DNA from: Acetobacterium fimetarium
GTDB taxonomy: Bacteria > Bacillota > Clostridia > Eubacteriales > Eubacteriaceae
Assembly: GCF_014284475.1 (NCBI RefSeq)
Contig: NZ_WJBC01000002.1
Coordinates: 186,001-250,000 of the forward strand
Direction of reading: 5' to 3'
DNA length: 64,000 bases
Shown: positions 34,870-45,058 of the stretch, piece by piece
Position numbering within the stretch: the first letter of the stretch is position 1
Layout of the letters: each line of letters opens with the position of its first letter
Made by a program: the position numbers and the translations under genes
Notes under the pieces: model-generated
Told to the model about the DNA's origin: nothing
What the model saw: only the letters and a program-made list of their open reading frames with translations
The model's database searches: none

Positions 34870-35726
34870 GATGAGTCCCCCTTCTGAATACCGACATTCA
34901 TGAAGGCATCGCCCAGGTCCGTCTTGATGGCAAAGGACGTGTTTTTCATATCGCCGATGGATACGGTAATGTCCTCGCCGATAATGATCGTCGGCGGCGA
35001 TACCCGCAGACCAAAGGATCGATTCAATCCGTTCAGCAGCGAACAGGCATTGCCGGCAATCACATTGGCAAATTCGCCCAGAAATTGAATGGCACTTTCT
35101 TGCGTCTGGTTGTCATCCTGCAGTATTTTTTTCACCATATTGAGTGCCGTATCGGCAGACATATCGATGATCAGCCGGCCATTGTGGCGGCCGATGATGC
35201 CGACTGACACTGAAACACCGGAGGATTTCCGGCCGGATTTGAACTTCAACTCGTAGTTTTGTATTGCCACTTCCCCGCCGATTTCTCTTTTCAGAAAATT
35301 GAAGGTGGATTCCTTAAACGCTTCTTCATAATGATCCTGTAAAAGCCGGTACAGATCTTCACCGGCAAACAGCTTTTCGATTGTCGCCTTCAATTCATCC
35401 TGATCCACGGGTTTCTGGAGATAGGCGCTGATCCCCACCTGTTTTGCGTGTTCAACAATTTCTTCGTCCATCATTGAACTGACGGCTACGATCTTTGTGT
35501 TTTTCAGATGTTTCAGTATTTCTTTTGAACATGCGATGCCATCACCATCCGGCAACGTCATATCCATTGTTATCAAATCAGGTTTTATTTCCTGAGCTTT
35601 TTCGATGGCATCACTCATATTGAGTGCTGTCGCGACGACATCAAGTCCAACTTGTTCCAGCATTTTTTTTAAAAAAGTGATTGAAAAAGCTGAATCATCT
35701 ACTATCATAACTCTTGGATTTCCCAT
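34860..35726 (-). CDS. CheY receiver fused to CheX-like domain
   Basis: Response regulator of 288 residues. The receiver (1-120) has DDSAF, the phospho-accepting Asp in LITMDMTLPDGDG, the Ser/Thr of VAVSSM and Lys in LQKPVDQ. A CheX-like domain (about 145-288) carries the pair in EFANVIAGNA. The fusion could dephosphorylate itself or a separate CheY, or use the CheX fold for binding only. The promoter lies directly upstream. Confidence 0.85.
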   Translation of the reverse strand: MGNPRVMIVDDSAFSITFLKKMLEQVGLDVVATALNMSDAIEKAQEIKPDLITMDMTLPDGDGIACSKEILKHLKNTKIVAVSSMMDEEIVEHAKQVGISAYLQKPVDQDELKATIEKLFAGEDLYRLLQDHYEEAFKESTFNFLKREIGGEVAIQNYELKFKSGRKSSGVSVSVGIIGRHNGRLIIDMSADTALNMVKKILQDDNQTQESAIQFLGEFANVIAGNACSLLNGLNRSFGLRVSPPTIIIGEDITVSIGDMKNTSFAIKTDLGDAFMNVGIQKGDSSWS

Positions 35727-35768
35727 AAATCTACCGCCTTTTGATATAATAATTTGAATTCTACTTTT

Positions 35769-35798
35769 ATTCTAATGGCTGAAAGGCTTCCGCGTCAA
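35769..35798 (-). promoter_or_regulatory. Promoter of cheY-cheX operon
   Basis: On the minus strand TTGACG (35793-35798) and TAGAAT (35769-35774) with an 18-nt spacer, between dxs and the fusion gene. Confidence 0.62.
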
Positions 35799-35820
35799 GC
35801 AATAATATCAGGATAGATGA

Positions 35821-37695
35821 TTATATTGATTTGTGAATCAGATTATTCAGTTCAACAAAAATCTGTTCGGAAAGAAATCCGCAGCTTTCATATAAGGAAG
35901 TCAAATCGCCGTGCTCAATCAGCGGATCGTCTATGGCCCGGATCGACACCGTTTTATCGCCCATTTTCTCATTCTGAGCAATTCCGGCTGCCAGTTTTTC
36001 GGCAACTCCCCCGTTTTTTATTCCCTCTTCGACGATATAAATCTTCTTAGTCGCTTCAATCAGGGTGAACACCGATTCAAAATCAAGCGGATGGACTTTC
36101 ACCAGCTTGATTAGACGAACAGAAATTTTGGCATTCAGCGAGGCTATGGCATCATGGACATTTTTGGTGATCCGTCCATAAGTAATGACAGCCACTTCAC
36201 CGGGTGTTTTCCCAAAATCCTGATAGCTCACTTCGCCACAGGTTTGATACTGGCTGCGGTCGTACTCGGACTGTGCGCCTTTGGGATAGCGGATGACGGT
36301 CAGGCCATTGTGATGAAAGGCCTGGTTAAAGGACTGCTCCATCTCGGCATAGGTTTCCGGGCTGAAAATTGTAATTCCCGGAATGGAGCTCAAATAGGAG
36401 CAATCGTAAATACCCTGATGGGTGATGCCATCCCCGGGGACCAGTCCGCAGCGGTCCAGAGCCATGATCAGCGGGAGCTTCTGGATGGCAACGTCATGAA
36501 TCAGCTGATCATAGACCCGTTGGGTAAATGTCGAATAAACCGCGCAGACGGGTAGTTTTCCATTGGCAGAAAGACCGGCGGCAAAAGTGACCGCGTGTTC
36601 TTCCGCAATTCCCACATCGAAAAAACGCTGGCGATGTTTTTTCCTGAATTCGCTGAGACCGGTGCCGCTGGTCATGGCGGCGGTAATGGCACAGACCGAT
36701 GGGTTTTGCGCGGCTTCCCGGCAGAGAATATCGCCGAAAACCGATGAAAAATTCGTGCTCTGGTTCGTCGGGTCCACCCCTTTTTCCAAATCGAAGGAGC
36801 CGACGGAATGATAGATTTCGGGGTTGTCTTCGGCCGGTTGATAGCCTTTGCCCTTGACCGTATGGACATGGACCAGGCAGCATCTGTTTTTGTCTTTGGC
36901 TTCCCTCAGAACGGTTTCCAGTTTTTTCTGATCGGAGCCGTCAATCGGTCCCAGATAGTCGAGACCGAGATTTTCAAACAGGTTTTCGCTCATGACCCGT
37001 TTTTTAAAACGCTTTTTGAGCTTTCGCGTCTCCATGACCAGGTTTTCGCCGACCAGCGGGATTTTCCGGAAAAATCGCTGGGTTTGGTGTTTTAGGGTGA
37101 AGTATTTCTCACTCGTGCGGATTCTCGACAGATATTTGGAGAGGCCGCCGACATTTTCTGAAATCGACATCTCGTTGTCATTCAGAATAATGATCAGTTT
37201 CAAATTATTCTTGGTGCAGTTGTTCAGGGCTTCATAGATCATCCCGTTGGTGAAAGAGCCATCACCGACAACCGCAATGACGTAGTTCGGACTGCCGTTT
37301 AACAGATTGGCGGTGGCCAGTCCCAGTGCGGCTGATATGGATGTTCCGGAATGTCCGGCACCAAAAGGATCATATTCGCTTTCCTCGCGATTGGTGAAGC
37401 CGGAGATGCCGTTCCACTGCCGGAGGGTGTCAAAACGGCCCTGTCTTCCGGTCAGGAGTTTATGAACATAGCTTTGATGTCCCACATCCAGGACAATTTG
37501 ATCCTCTGGTGAGTTGAAAATACGGTGGATTGAAATCATCGTTTCGACAATGCCTAAATTTGAGGCCAGATGTCCACCATTATTTGATACGGTATTGAGA
37601 ATTTCATTTCTAAGTTCATCTGCAAGGATTTCAAGATCACGGTAAGACAATCCTTTTAGATCGTTTGGCGATGAAATGCTTTTTAATATACTCAA
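35821..37695 (-). CDS. dxs: 1-deoxy-D-xylulose-5-phosphate synthase
   Basis: First enzyme of the MEP isoprenoid route, joining pyruvate and glyceraldehyde 3-phosphate with thiamin diphosphate; 624 residues. The family blocks GGHLASNLG, DVGHQSYVHKLLTGR, GDGSFTNGM, NDNEMSIS and GDGITHQGIYD are present, with the C-terminal transketolase domain. TTG 37695 follows AAAGGA by about nine bases. It stands alone, not with other MEP genes. Confidence 0.92.
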   Translation of the reverse strand: MSILKSISSPNDLKGLSYRDLEILADELRNEILNTVSNNGGHLASNLGIVETMISIHRIFNSPEDQIVLDVGHQSYVHKLLTGRQGRFDTLRQWNGISGFTNREESEYDPFGAGHSGTSISAALGLATANLLNGSPNYVIAVVGDGSFTNGMIYEALNNCTKNNLKLIIILNDNEMSISENVGGLSKYLSRIRTSEKYFTLKHQTQRFFRKIPLVGENLVMETRKLKKRFKKRVMSENLFENLGLDYLGPIDGSDQKKLETVLREAKDKNRCCLVHVHTVKGKGYQPAEDNPEIYHSVGSFDLEKGVDPTNQSTNFSSVFGDILCREAAQNPSVCAITAAMTSGTGLSEFRKKHRQRFFDVGIAEEHAVTFAAGLSANGKLPVCAVYSTFTQRVYDQLIHDVAIQKLPLIMALDRCGLVPGDGITHQGIYDCSYLSSIPGITIFSPETYAEMEQSFNQAFHHNGLTVIRYPKGAQSEYDRSQYQTCGEVSYQDFGKTPGEVAVITYGRITKNVHDAIASLNAKISVRLIKLVKVHPLDFESVFTLIEATKKIYIVEEGIKNGGVAEKLAAGIAQNEKMGDKTVSIRAIDDPLIEHGDLTSLYESCGFLSEQIFVELNNLIHKSI

Positions 37696-37892
37696 TTCGG
37701 GTAGTCCTTTCTTTCATAATTACATAAGTCACGTATTATTATAGGATATTAGAGGAAACTAAAAAAGTCAATTATTTTAAATTATGAGCTAAGAATATGA
37801 TAAGAAACGGCATCTTTTATTGGCAGCAAAAGATTTGTACGCGCTTCCTGATACATTAGCACGTTAAAATCAACAAGTTTCTTTCAAAATAG

Positions 37893-37921
37893 TTGAAATT
37901 TATTCCTAAATAGGATACAAT
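37893..37921 (+). promoter_or_regulatory. Promoter of ferritin-like gene
   Basis: TTGAAA (37893-37898) and TACAAT (37916-37921) with a 17-nt spacer, 51 nt before the start codon. The rest of the 276-nt gap between dxs and this gene holds no recognised feature. Confidence 0.72.
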
Positions 37922-37971
37922 TATCGTATGTTATGATATAACAAATACAATATCGGCTGGAGGTTAAGAAC

Positions 37972-38427
37972 ATGGAAAATGCGTCAATGTACGAAGTACT
38001 GCAGTTGGCTATTAATCTGGAAGAAGAAGGCACAAAATTTTATGAAAAGTGGGCTTCTAAAGCAAAAGGCAATGTCAAAGAAATGCTGAAAAAACTGGCA
38101 ATGGATGAAACAAAACATGCAACCTATTTTAAAGGCCTGTTTGATGGTTTAAAAGACAAGCCGGAAGTTGATTATTTATTTGAAGAAGATGTAACGGCTT
38201 ATTTTAAAACCTATGCAAACTCAGCAGCATTCAACCGAGAACAGGTAAAACTCAACTCGATTAAAGAAGCCGTTGAAGAAGGCATACAGACCGAGAAAAA
38301 CTCCATTGAATATTACGAGTTTCTATTAAAACATTCAAAAGAGAGCACCAAAGCGATGCTTGATAAGATTATTAAAGAAGAACAGGGACATCTGGTTATT
38401 CTTGAAAAATTACTGCCCGAAGTATAA
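37972..38427 (+). CDS. Ferritin-like / rubrerythrin-type diiron protein
   Basis: Four-helix protein of 151 residues. The diiron ligands are visible as Glu in EEEGTKFYE, ExxH-like DETKH, Glu in VEEGIQTEKN and EEQGH. There is no C-terminal rubredoxin domain, so it is erythrin-like rather than full rubrerythrin. In anaerobes such proteins reduce peroxide or hold iron. TGGAGGTTAAGAAC precedes the ATG. It is a single-gene unit with its own terminator. Confidence 0.85.
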   Translation: MENASMYEVLQLAINLEEEGTKFYEKWASKAKGNVKEMLKKLAMDETKHATYFKGLFDGLKDKPEVDYLFEEDVTAYFKTYANSAAFNREQVKLNSIKEAVEEGIQTEKNSIEYYEFLLKHSKESTKAMLDKIIKEEQGHLVILEKLLPEV

Positions 38428-38429
38428 AA

Positions 38430-38457
38430 AGAAAAGCGCCTTGAGGCGCTTTTTTTA
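38430..38457 (+). terminator. Intrinsic terminator between ferritin-like gene and kdpE
   Basis: AAGCGCC and GGCGCTT form a tight stem with a four-base loop, followed by seven Ts. It serves the plus-strand gene and is shared with the convergent kdpE end. Confidence 0.9.
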
Positions 38458-39159
38458 GTCCAGTTCTTCGACCATCCGGTAGCCGACTCCGACATGGGTC
38501 ACGATGTATCGCGGCGCCGCCGGGTTCTTTTCGAGTTTTCTGCGGATGTTGGCCATATTGACGCGCAGCGCCTGGATCTCGTTGGTATAGGGTCCCCAGA
38601 CTTCCTTGATGATGAAATCATGAGTCAGCACTTTGCCGATATGTCGGGACAGCAGCACGATGATTTTATATTCAATCGGGGTCAGATGAACCGGCTCGCC
38701 CGAAATGGAGACCAACCTTTTGTCGTAGTCAATTTCCAGTTCACCGACGGTGATTTTTTTGATCTCGGCAGAATTCACATCAGAATTCTTTTGGCTGTGG
38801 CGAAGGCCGGTCCGGATGCGGGCCAAAAGTTCGGATGTGCCAAACGGCTTGGTGATGTAGTCATCCGCCCCCAGATCAAGCGCTTCCACCTTTTCACGCT
38901 CATGTCCCCGCGCCGAAACCACAATAATCGGGATGGCTGACCATGCCCTAATTGTTTTCAACACATCCACGCCATCCATATCCGGCAGGCCCAGATCAAG
39001 TAGAACCAAATCCGGCGAATAGGATGCCGTCATTGCAATGGCTTCTTTTCCCTTGTCTGTTTTGATGATTTTGTATTCATTGGCTTTTAATACAGCTGAT
39101 ATAAAGTTGGCTATGCCCTCTTCGTCTTCAACGATGAGTATCACTGGTTTATTGTCCAT
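38455..39159 (-). CDS. kdpE: KdpE response regulator
   Basis: OmpR/PhoB-type regulator, 234 residues. Receiver with DEEG, the Asp in LLDLGLPDMDG and Lys in ITKPFG; winged-helix DNA-binding domain from about 130. It activates the kdp pump genes when KdpD phosphorylates it. It overlaps the end of kdpD by 11 nt, which couples translation. Confidence 0.95.
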   Translation of the reverse strand: MDNKPVILIVEDEEGIANFISAVLKANEYKIIKTDKGKEAIAMTASYSPDLVLLDLGLPDMDGVDVLKTIRAWSAIPIIVVSARGHEREKVEALDLGADDYITKPFGTSELLARIRTGLRHSQKNSDVNSAEIKKITVGELEIDYDKRLVSISGEPVHLTPIEYKIIVLLSRHIGKVLTHDFIIKEVWGPYTNEIQALRVNMANIRRKLEKNPAAPRYIVTHVGVGYRMVEELD

Positions 39160-41863
39160 TGTTTTCCCCTTCTTCTAACGGCAGTATGAATCGAAATACG
39201 GCACCACCGGATTTTTTGTTGACTGCTTCCATTTTCCCATGATGCGCATTGACGATGGATTTGCAGATTGACAAGCCGATGCCCATGCCCCTGGCAGTAT
39301 CAGCGCTGCGTTTTTCATCCGGTACATAAGCCTCAAATAGATAGGGAAATTCCAGTTCACTGATCCCCGAACCGTCATCACTGATTTCAAATACGGCATT
39401 CCTGCCCTTTTTGGTTGCTTCAACACGAATGACCGAGTCTTCAGGGGAATGCTTGATGGCATTTTCGATCAGATTGATGATAACCTGTTCAATCAGGGTG
39501 CCCTCCATTGGGACCATTAAAAGCTCGTCCGGTACTTTCACTGAAATTTTCCAGTTGGAAAACCATTTGTGGATGCGGCTGACGGCTTCGGCAATAATTT
39601 CTTCGGCAGCTTCCGGCGTTTTGGTTACTTTCATCGGACCATCGCTGATGCGCGTCACGGACAGCAGGTTCTCAACCATCCGGATGAGCCATTGCGATTC
39701 GTCCTGAATATTCAAAAGCAGCGTTTTTCGTGTTTCGGCATCCAGAAAGTCGCCGTTTTCCAGAATAGTGGAGCTTGCTCCCAGTATCCCGGTGAGCGGA
39801 GTGCGCAGATCATGAGAGATCGCGCGCAGCAGATTGCTTCGCATTTTTTCTTTTTCCGCTTCAATGGTGACGCGCCGCTGTTCGTTTGAAAGATGATGAC
39901 GCTCCAGTGCAATTTCAATCTGAGAAGCGATCACCCGTAAGAACAGGCGGCTGTCCTGACTGAGTTTTCCGTTGGTACAGGATAAACCGATGACCCCCAG
40001 TACATGACTTTGAGAAACAATCGGCATATAGAAGGCCCGCGCCCCCATCAGGGTATCCGAACCGGTGCCGGCTGATTTTTTATTCATAAACACCCAGTGG
40101 GCGACGGCGCGTTCATCCTCTGACAGCAGAAAGGCGGAATCGGGCTCCAGCGGCGATTGCCGAAAGGTTTCAGCTAAACTGGCGAAGGGATCCTGCGTAT
40201 ACAGAATAGCGGATCGTCCAAAAATTTTGACCAGGTATTCATTGACCAGTCTGACGGTTCCCTCAAGATCGTTGGATGCCAGCAGTTTTTTATTGATCTC
40301 ATAGAGAATTTCGGTACGGTGCGCTCTTTCCACCGCAAACCGGGCCTGAGTTTTGATGCGGACGGTCAGGGCACTGGTTATCAGGGCAACGATCAGCATG
40401 ATAAAAAAAGTGACCGGATAGTCTTTTTGGATGGCATGAAAGGTATAATAAGGAACGGTAAAAAAGAAATTAAAAACAAGAACACTGAGTACCGATGCGG
40501 CAACGCCGTAAACATACCCCATCGTCATTCTTGAAACGACCAGCACCGACAAAAGATAGACCATGATAATATTCGGTGTGCCGATACCCAGATTATGAAT
40601 CACCAGTGAAAACAGGGTTGCAGCAATCAGTATTGCCGCCGTTTTTAGCGCATCCGTTCGGGAAAAGGACAGATTTCGACCGAGGCGTCGCCTTTGTTTT
40701 CGGTATTGTGCGGGTCGGTGATGAAGCGTGTTGCCCGGTATAATATGAACCTCGATACTTGAGAGCATGCCGATCAGACGGTCTTCGAGACTGGTTTTGA
40801 AAAGACTGAAGACTGTTTTGGGGGTTCGGCTTTTTCCGATGACGATATTGGTGATGCCGGAAAGCTTGGCATATTCGGCAATGACGGTGGCAACGTCAGA
40901 ACCATTGAGGGTTACGATTTCAGCCCCCAATCGCTCTGCTAGTACTAAATTTTCCCGAAGGTTTTGCTTTTCCTGATCTGTCAGCTGTTCACTTTCCATT
41001 GTTTCGACGTAGACGGCTGTCCACGGCGCCTGAAAAGCTTCGGCGGTTCGCTCCGTCCAGCGGATGCATTTAGCCGAAAATGGTGAAGCGCCAACACAGA
41101 CCAGGAGTTTGATATTGGCCATTTTTGGGGATAACCGCGGTTCATTCTGATTGTCATAACTGATCCGGTTAGCCACCTTGCGCATGGCAATTTCGCGTAG
41201 AAGACGCAGGTTTTCTTTCGTGAAGAAATTCTCGAGCGCTTTTTCAGTCCGTTCCTGACGGTAAACTTTTCCACTCGCGAATCGAATCAATAATTCCTCT
41301 GGCTCGATATCAATCAACTTGATTTTATCGGCATTGTTGAATATATAATCCGGAATGGTTTCCTGGACATTGACCAGGGTAATCTTTTCGACAATGTCAT
41401 TGAGGCTTTCAATATGCTGGACGTTGACCGTTGTAAAGACATCGATGCCGGCATTGAGAAGCTCTTCGATATCCTGATAGCGTTTTTTGTTGCGCATCCC
41501 CGGCGCATTGGTATGGGCCAGTTCATCCACCAGAATCAGCTCCGGTTTTCTTTTGAGGGCCGCATCCAGATCAAATTCCTTGAGCTGCATATTTCGATAC
41601 TCAACAATCTTTGGTGCCAACATGGGCAGATCGCCCATCAGCTGGATGGTCTCAGGCCGGGTATGCTGTTCAATATAGCCGACCAGGACGTCGACGCCGC
41701 ATTTCATTTGCTCCTGAGCATCATCTAGCATAGCGTATGTTTTTCCCACGCCGGCAGCGTAGCCAAAAAAGATTTCGAGTCGACCTTTTTTATTTACTGA
41801 ATCTGCAGACAGATCTTCTAAAATATCATCGGGATTGGGTCGGTTATCACCGAAATCTACCAT
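39149..41863 (-). CDS. kdpD: KdpD potassium/turgor sensor kinase
   Basis: Sensor kinase, 904 residues. Order: KdpD N-domain with Walker A GYAAGVGKTYAML; universal-stress-like domain (about 245-370); four membrane helices (about 400-500); GAF domain; HisKA with AISHDLRTPLTG; HATPase with DDGSGI and GMGIGLSI. In Staphylococcus KdpD the stress-like domain binds c-di-AMP; here that motif is only partly kept (WTAVYV). AGGTGG lies 8 nt before the ATG. Confidence 0.95.
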   Translation of the reverse strand: MVDFGDNRPNPDDILEDLSADSVNKKGRLEIFFGYAAGVGKTYAMLDDAQEQMKCGVDVLVGYIEQHTRPETIQLMGDLPMLAPKIVEYRNMQLKEFDLDAALKRKPELILVDELAHTNAPGMRNKKRYQDIEELLNAGIDVFTTVNVQHIESLNDIVEKITLVNVQETIPDYIFNNADKIKLIDIEPEELLIRFASGKVYRQERTEKALENFFTKENLRLLREIAMRKVANRISYDNQNEPRLSPKMANIKLLVCVGASPFSAKCIRWTERTAEAFQAPWTAVYVETMESEQLTDQEKQNLRENLVLAERLGAEIVTLNGSDVATVIAEYAKLSGITNIVIGKSRTPKTVFSLFKTSLEDRLIGMLSSIEVHIIPGNTLHHRPAQYRKQRRRLGRNLSFSRTDALKTAAILIAATLFSLVIHNLGIGTPNIIMVYLLSVLVVSRMTMGYVYGVAASVLSVLVFNFFFTVPYYTFHAIQKDYPVTFFIMLIVALITSALTVRIKTQARFAVERAHRTEILYEINKKLLASNDLEGTVRLVNEYLVKIFGRSAILYTQDPFASLAETFRQSPLEPDSAFLLSEDERAVAHWVFMNKKSAGTGSDTLMGARAFYMPIVSQSHVLGVIGLSCTNGKLSQDSRLFLRVIASQIEIALERHHLSNEQRRVTIEAEKEKMRSNLLRAISHDLRTPLTGILGASSTILENGDFLDAETRKTLLLNIQDESQWLIRMVENLLSVTRISDGPMKVTKTPEAAEEIIAEAVSRIHKWFSNWKISVKVPDELLMVPMEGTLIEQVIINLIENAIKHSPEDSVIRVEATKKGRNAVFEISDDGSGISELEFPYLFEAYVPDEKRSADTARGMGIGLSICKSIVNAHHGKMEAVNKKSGGAVFRFILPLEEGENNGQ

Positions 41864-41891
41864 AAGTTTACCACCTTTTGCATTTGTTGTG

Positions 41892-42452
41892 TCAGATTAA
41901 TCCATCAAGTGCCAAATTCACTTTCAGCACATTCACCGCGGGCTCCCCCCAAAATCCCAGCAGGCGCCGGGAGGTATAGCGGCTGATGATTTGCTTTACT
42001 TCATTTTCGGTCATATTTCTTGCTCTTGCAATGCGTGTCACCTGATAGTCGGCGGCTTCAGGAGAGATGTTGGGATCGGCAGCGGTTCCGGATGTCGTGA
42101 CGAGATCCAACGGAATAACGGCACTGTTTTCAGCATCAAAGTCATACCACCATTTTATGCGTTGCTGCACCGCTTTGTTCTGTTCATCGTTTACCGGCGA
42201 CAGATTGGCGGTTCCGAACGGCCTGCCGATGAGATATCGGGATGATGTGAATTCCTGCGCAATGAATGCAGAACCGATCTCTTTTTCGGTTCCATCATGA
42301 GAGCTTACGGTAATGATACTACCATTTGCCTGTTTTGGAAATGCAATTTGTGCAATTCCTGTTATAACAGTAGGATATATAACGCCCAGCAGCAACGTCA
42401 TGATCATAAAGCACCATAATGCCGGTCTTAACACCGCCCATATTTTTTTCAT
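41892..42452 (-). CDS. kdpC: KdpC potassium-ATPase subunit
   Basis: Single-pass inner subunit of the Kdp pump, 186 residues, helping K+ binding and complex stability. The N-terminal hydrophobic helix (CFMIMTLLLGVIYP) and the conserved blocks SRYLIGRPFG, DLVTTSGTAADPNISPEAA and VNLALDGLI are present. It is intact, but lies downstream of the disrupted kdpB, and polar loss of expression is likely. Confidence 0.93.
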   Translation of the reverse strand: MKKIWAVLRPALWCFMIMTLLLGVIYPTVITGIAQIAFPKQANGSIITVSSHDGTEKEIGSAFIAQEFTSSRYLIGRPFGTANLSPVNDEQNKAVQQRIKWWYDFDAENSAVIPLDLVTTSGTAADPNISPEAADYQVTRIARARNMTENEVKQIISRYTSRRLLGFWGEPAVNVLKVNLALDGLI

Positions 42453-42461
42453 CGTATCACC

Positions 42462-43193
42462 TCACACCAACCCGCAGAAGGTCAGAAACATATCAATCAG
42501 TTTGATTGCAAAAAAGGGTGCGACAAGTCCGCCCAGACCATAGATGAGCAGATTTCGTTGCAGCAGTTTTCCGGCCGGCATTTCCTGATATTTGACACCT
42601 TTCAGGGCCAATGGGATCAGGGCAACAATAATCAGCGCATTGTAAATAATGGCCGATAGAATCGCACTTTTTGCACTGGTCAGTCCCATCAGGTTAAGCG
42701 AAATCAGCTCCGGATAAATGCCGAAAAACAGAACCGGAATAATCGCAAAATATTTGGAAACATCATTGGCGATGCTGAAGGTCGTGAGCGCGCCTCTCGT
42801 CATCAGCAGCTGTTTTCCGATTCGCACAATGTCGATCAGCTTGGTTGGATTTGAATCCAGGTCGACCATGTTTCCGGCTTCCTTAGCCGCCTGGGTGCCG
42901 GTATTCATCGCCACTGCGACATCAGCCTGAGCAAGGGCTGGCGCATCGTTGGTGCCGTCGCCGGTCATGGCCACAAGATGTCCCTTGGCCTGGTAATCCC
43001 GGATCAGGGAAAGCTTGGCTTCCGGGGTTGCCTCCGCCAGAAAATCGTCCACGCCGGCTTCGGCGGCAATTGCGGCAGCGGTCATGGGATTATCGCCGGT
43101 GATCATAATTGTTTTGATCCCCATCTTGCGCAAATCATCAAAACGCTCTTTGACACCGTTTTTCACAATATCCTTCAGATAGATAACGCCTGT
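42462..43193 (-). pseudogene. kdpB: kdpB, 3' fragment
   Basis: C-terminal third of the KdpB catalytic subunit. From the insertion boundary it reads in frame [17 protein letters not shown], then [31 protein letters not shown] and the last three membrane helices. The coding continues past the first in-frame ATG (43166) up to the insertion element. By itself it lacks the phosphorylated Asp and the actuator domain and cannot work. It ends 9 nt before kdpC. Confidence 0.95.
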
Positions 43194-43210
43194 GAAACCT
43201 CCGAAAAACG
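43194..43210 (+). repeat. Left terminal inverted repeat of the IS
   Basis: GAAACCTCCGAAAAACG, the exact complement of the right end at 45059-45075. Confidence 0.92.
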
Positions 43211-43356
43211 GCCATAAAAAAGCATGATTTTATAAATCATGAATGAATATTCGTTGATATAAAGCTAATAGAAACCTGACGATTCAATTTTTATAAAAGG
43301 TTTGAAAATGACTGAGGAATTAGCGGCTGCAGATGCTTTTGCTTCCGCAGATTTCA

Positions 43357-44901
43357 TCAGATTTTCACACTTTTTGTTGGAGGGAATAACAAAGAAACCA
43401 TCCTTACAATATTGCAGGCTAGATTGGCCATGGTAATATGAATTTTTGCCCCACGGAGTCTGATATATCGGCACCGACGCAAACCGTGATTTCTGACCAT
43501 TGTAGCAAAACGTCTCTCGATTTTGTAACGCTTATTGTAAGCAATGGTGAATTCTGGGGTTGAAACTCTGGATTTATCCGTTAACACCGCATCATGCCGT
43601 AAATAAACAGTGACTCGTTTGTTTTTATAGCGATACTTACCATTTTTATAACGATAAATACATTGCTCAATGAGTGGACACTGACTGCAATCTTTAGCAT
43701 CGAACTGAAACTCCTTCATATCCCGATTGTGAACTTTTTCATGTTTGATCTTAAAAAATTCGGTAATCTTGCCGTTTGGACAAGTAACTGTTTTGAAATC
43801 ATCAGAAAAAACAAAATCTTTCATTTTGAAATAGTTATTTTCTTGGTTGGATTCCTCGTAAAATGCGATATTGCTGATGATGGTATTATCTTTAAGAAAG
43901 GCTCTGTTTTCTGTTTCGCCATAAACCTTATCCGCTGACAGTTCTTTTGGTTTTAAACCAACTTGTGTTTCCGTCTTTTGGAGCAGCTCCTTCAGTTTTT
44001 TTCCATCACCGACGTTAAATGGTGTCTGGGATGATGCCAAGATGATCTCACTGTCTTCATCGATGATGATATGATCTTTGTAGCCCTTCTTAACATTTCC
44101 AGGTGATTTATGAGCGACTCGTGCATCCGGATCAACAATGCTCACGATCTTATCCTTTTTGTTATTGGTATATTGATCCAGTAAGTCATAGCAGAGACCA
44201 AAAGCATCTAGATATTTCTGGTTATATTGCAACTCATCATAGGTTTTGATATAGAGTTTATCCAAATACTTTTGGGTGATTTCAAAATGTTCCCGCCAGC
44301 TGACTTTTACTGATTTTTCATAAGCAAGATCCAGTTCTGATTCAATCGCTGCTGCTATTTCAGCGGCCAGCGATTCATTGAATTCTGCCACTGCCTGTAT
44401 TACTTTATTGAAAGCAATTCTTGCCAGCTTTTTTATTGAAGGATAATTGACATTGGCTGCCACATCGGTTGAATCAATGATGAAACGATTCGTCCGGATG
44501 AGGTCTTTTTCAATGCATTTTTTCACAATTTCAGTGAAAAAAGCTTCGAAATGCTTTTCTGTCAAGCGCTGAACGCGAAAGAAACTAAGCGTGGTGTCAT
44601 CGGGAACAGTATCGTTAATACCTAGATTTAAAAACCATCGGAACACAATATCTGTTTGAATTCGTTTTACGACTTCTACATCAGAAAGTCGATACAAGTA
44701 TTCCAGCAGAAAAATTTTAACCAGCATGACCGGATCTTTGGATCCCCGGCCAATTGAGCTATACTGATCTTTTACTAGGTCATAAATGAATGAAAAATCA
44801 ATAATTGAATCGATTTTAATCAACAGATGATCTTTAGGAACCAACTTCTCAAATATGATATGATCAAACATATCTAATTGCGGTCTATTTTTCTTTAGCA
44901 T
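43357..44901 (-). CDS. IS1182-family DDE transposase
   Basis: Transposase of 514 residues, full length. The N-terminal helical domain of the family is seen in LVKIFLLEYLYRLSDVEVV and FLNLGINDTVPDDTTLSFFR. The catalytic DDE fold has Asp in IDSTDVAANV, Asp in IIDEDSEI and a late Glu in the region around RYKIERRFATM. A Cys cluster (CSQCPLIEQC) lies before the last block. GGGGGTTTC precedes ATG 44901. It appears intact, so the element may still move. Confidence 0.93.
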   Translation of the reverse strand: MLKKNRPQLDMFDHIIFEKLVPKDHLLIKIDSIIDFSFIYDLVKDQYSSIGRGSKDPVMLVKIFLLEYLYRLSDVEVVKRIQTDIVFRWFLNLGINDTVPDDTTLSFFRVQRLTEKHFEAFFTEIVKKCIEKDLIRTNRFIIDSTDVAANVNYPSIKKLARIAFNKVIQAVAEFNESLAAEIAAAIESELDLAYEKSVKVSWREHFEITQKYLDKLYIKTYDELQYNQKYLDAFGLCYDLLDQYTNNKKDKIVSIVDPDARVAHKSPGNVKKGYKDHIIIDEDSEIILASSQTPFNVGDGKKLKELLQKTETQVGLKPKELSADKVYGETENRAFLKDNTIISNIAFYEESNQENNYFKMKDFVFSDDFKTVTCPNGKITEFFKIKHEKVHNRDMKEFQFDAKDCSQCPLIEQCIYRYKNGKYRYKNKRVTVYLRHDAVLTDKSRVSTPEFTIAYNKRYKIERRFATMVRNHGLRRCRYIRLRGAKIHITMANLACNIVRMVSLLFPPTKSVKI

Positions 44902-45058
44902 GGTCTGAAACCCCCTTGTATCAACGTTTTACATGATTTCTTTATACCCGTTATTGGCTGTTTTACTTGCTATTCCGGGGTAGTTGATCAATAAAGTTTG
45001 TTGTGAGATTAGAGCGAGCATATTTATTCGTCTAATTGTATAGATTTACAGGTGCTTT

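Noticed and set aside
40750-41130. c-di-AMP binding motif in the KdpD stress-like domain
   Set aside because: Only the WTAVYV end is close to the known motif; the first SxS part reads ASP, so binding is not claimed.
43265-43474. 69-codon frame at the 3' end of the IS element
   Set aside because: Overlaps the transposase tail in another frame; no ribosome site and no need for a second product.
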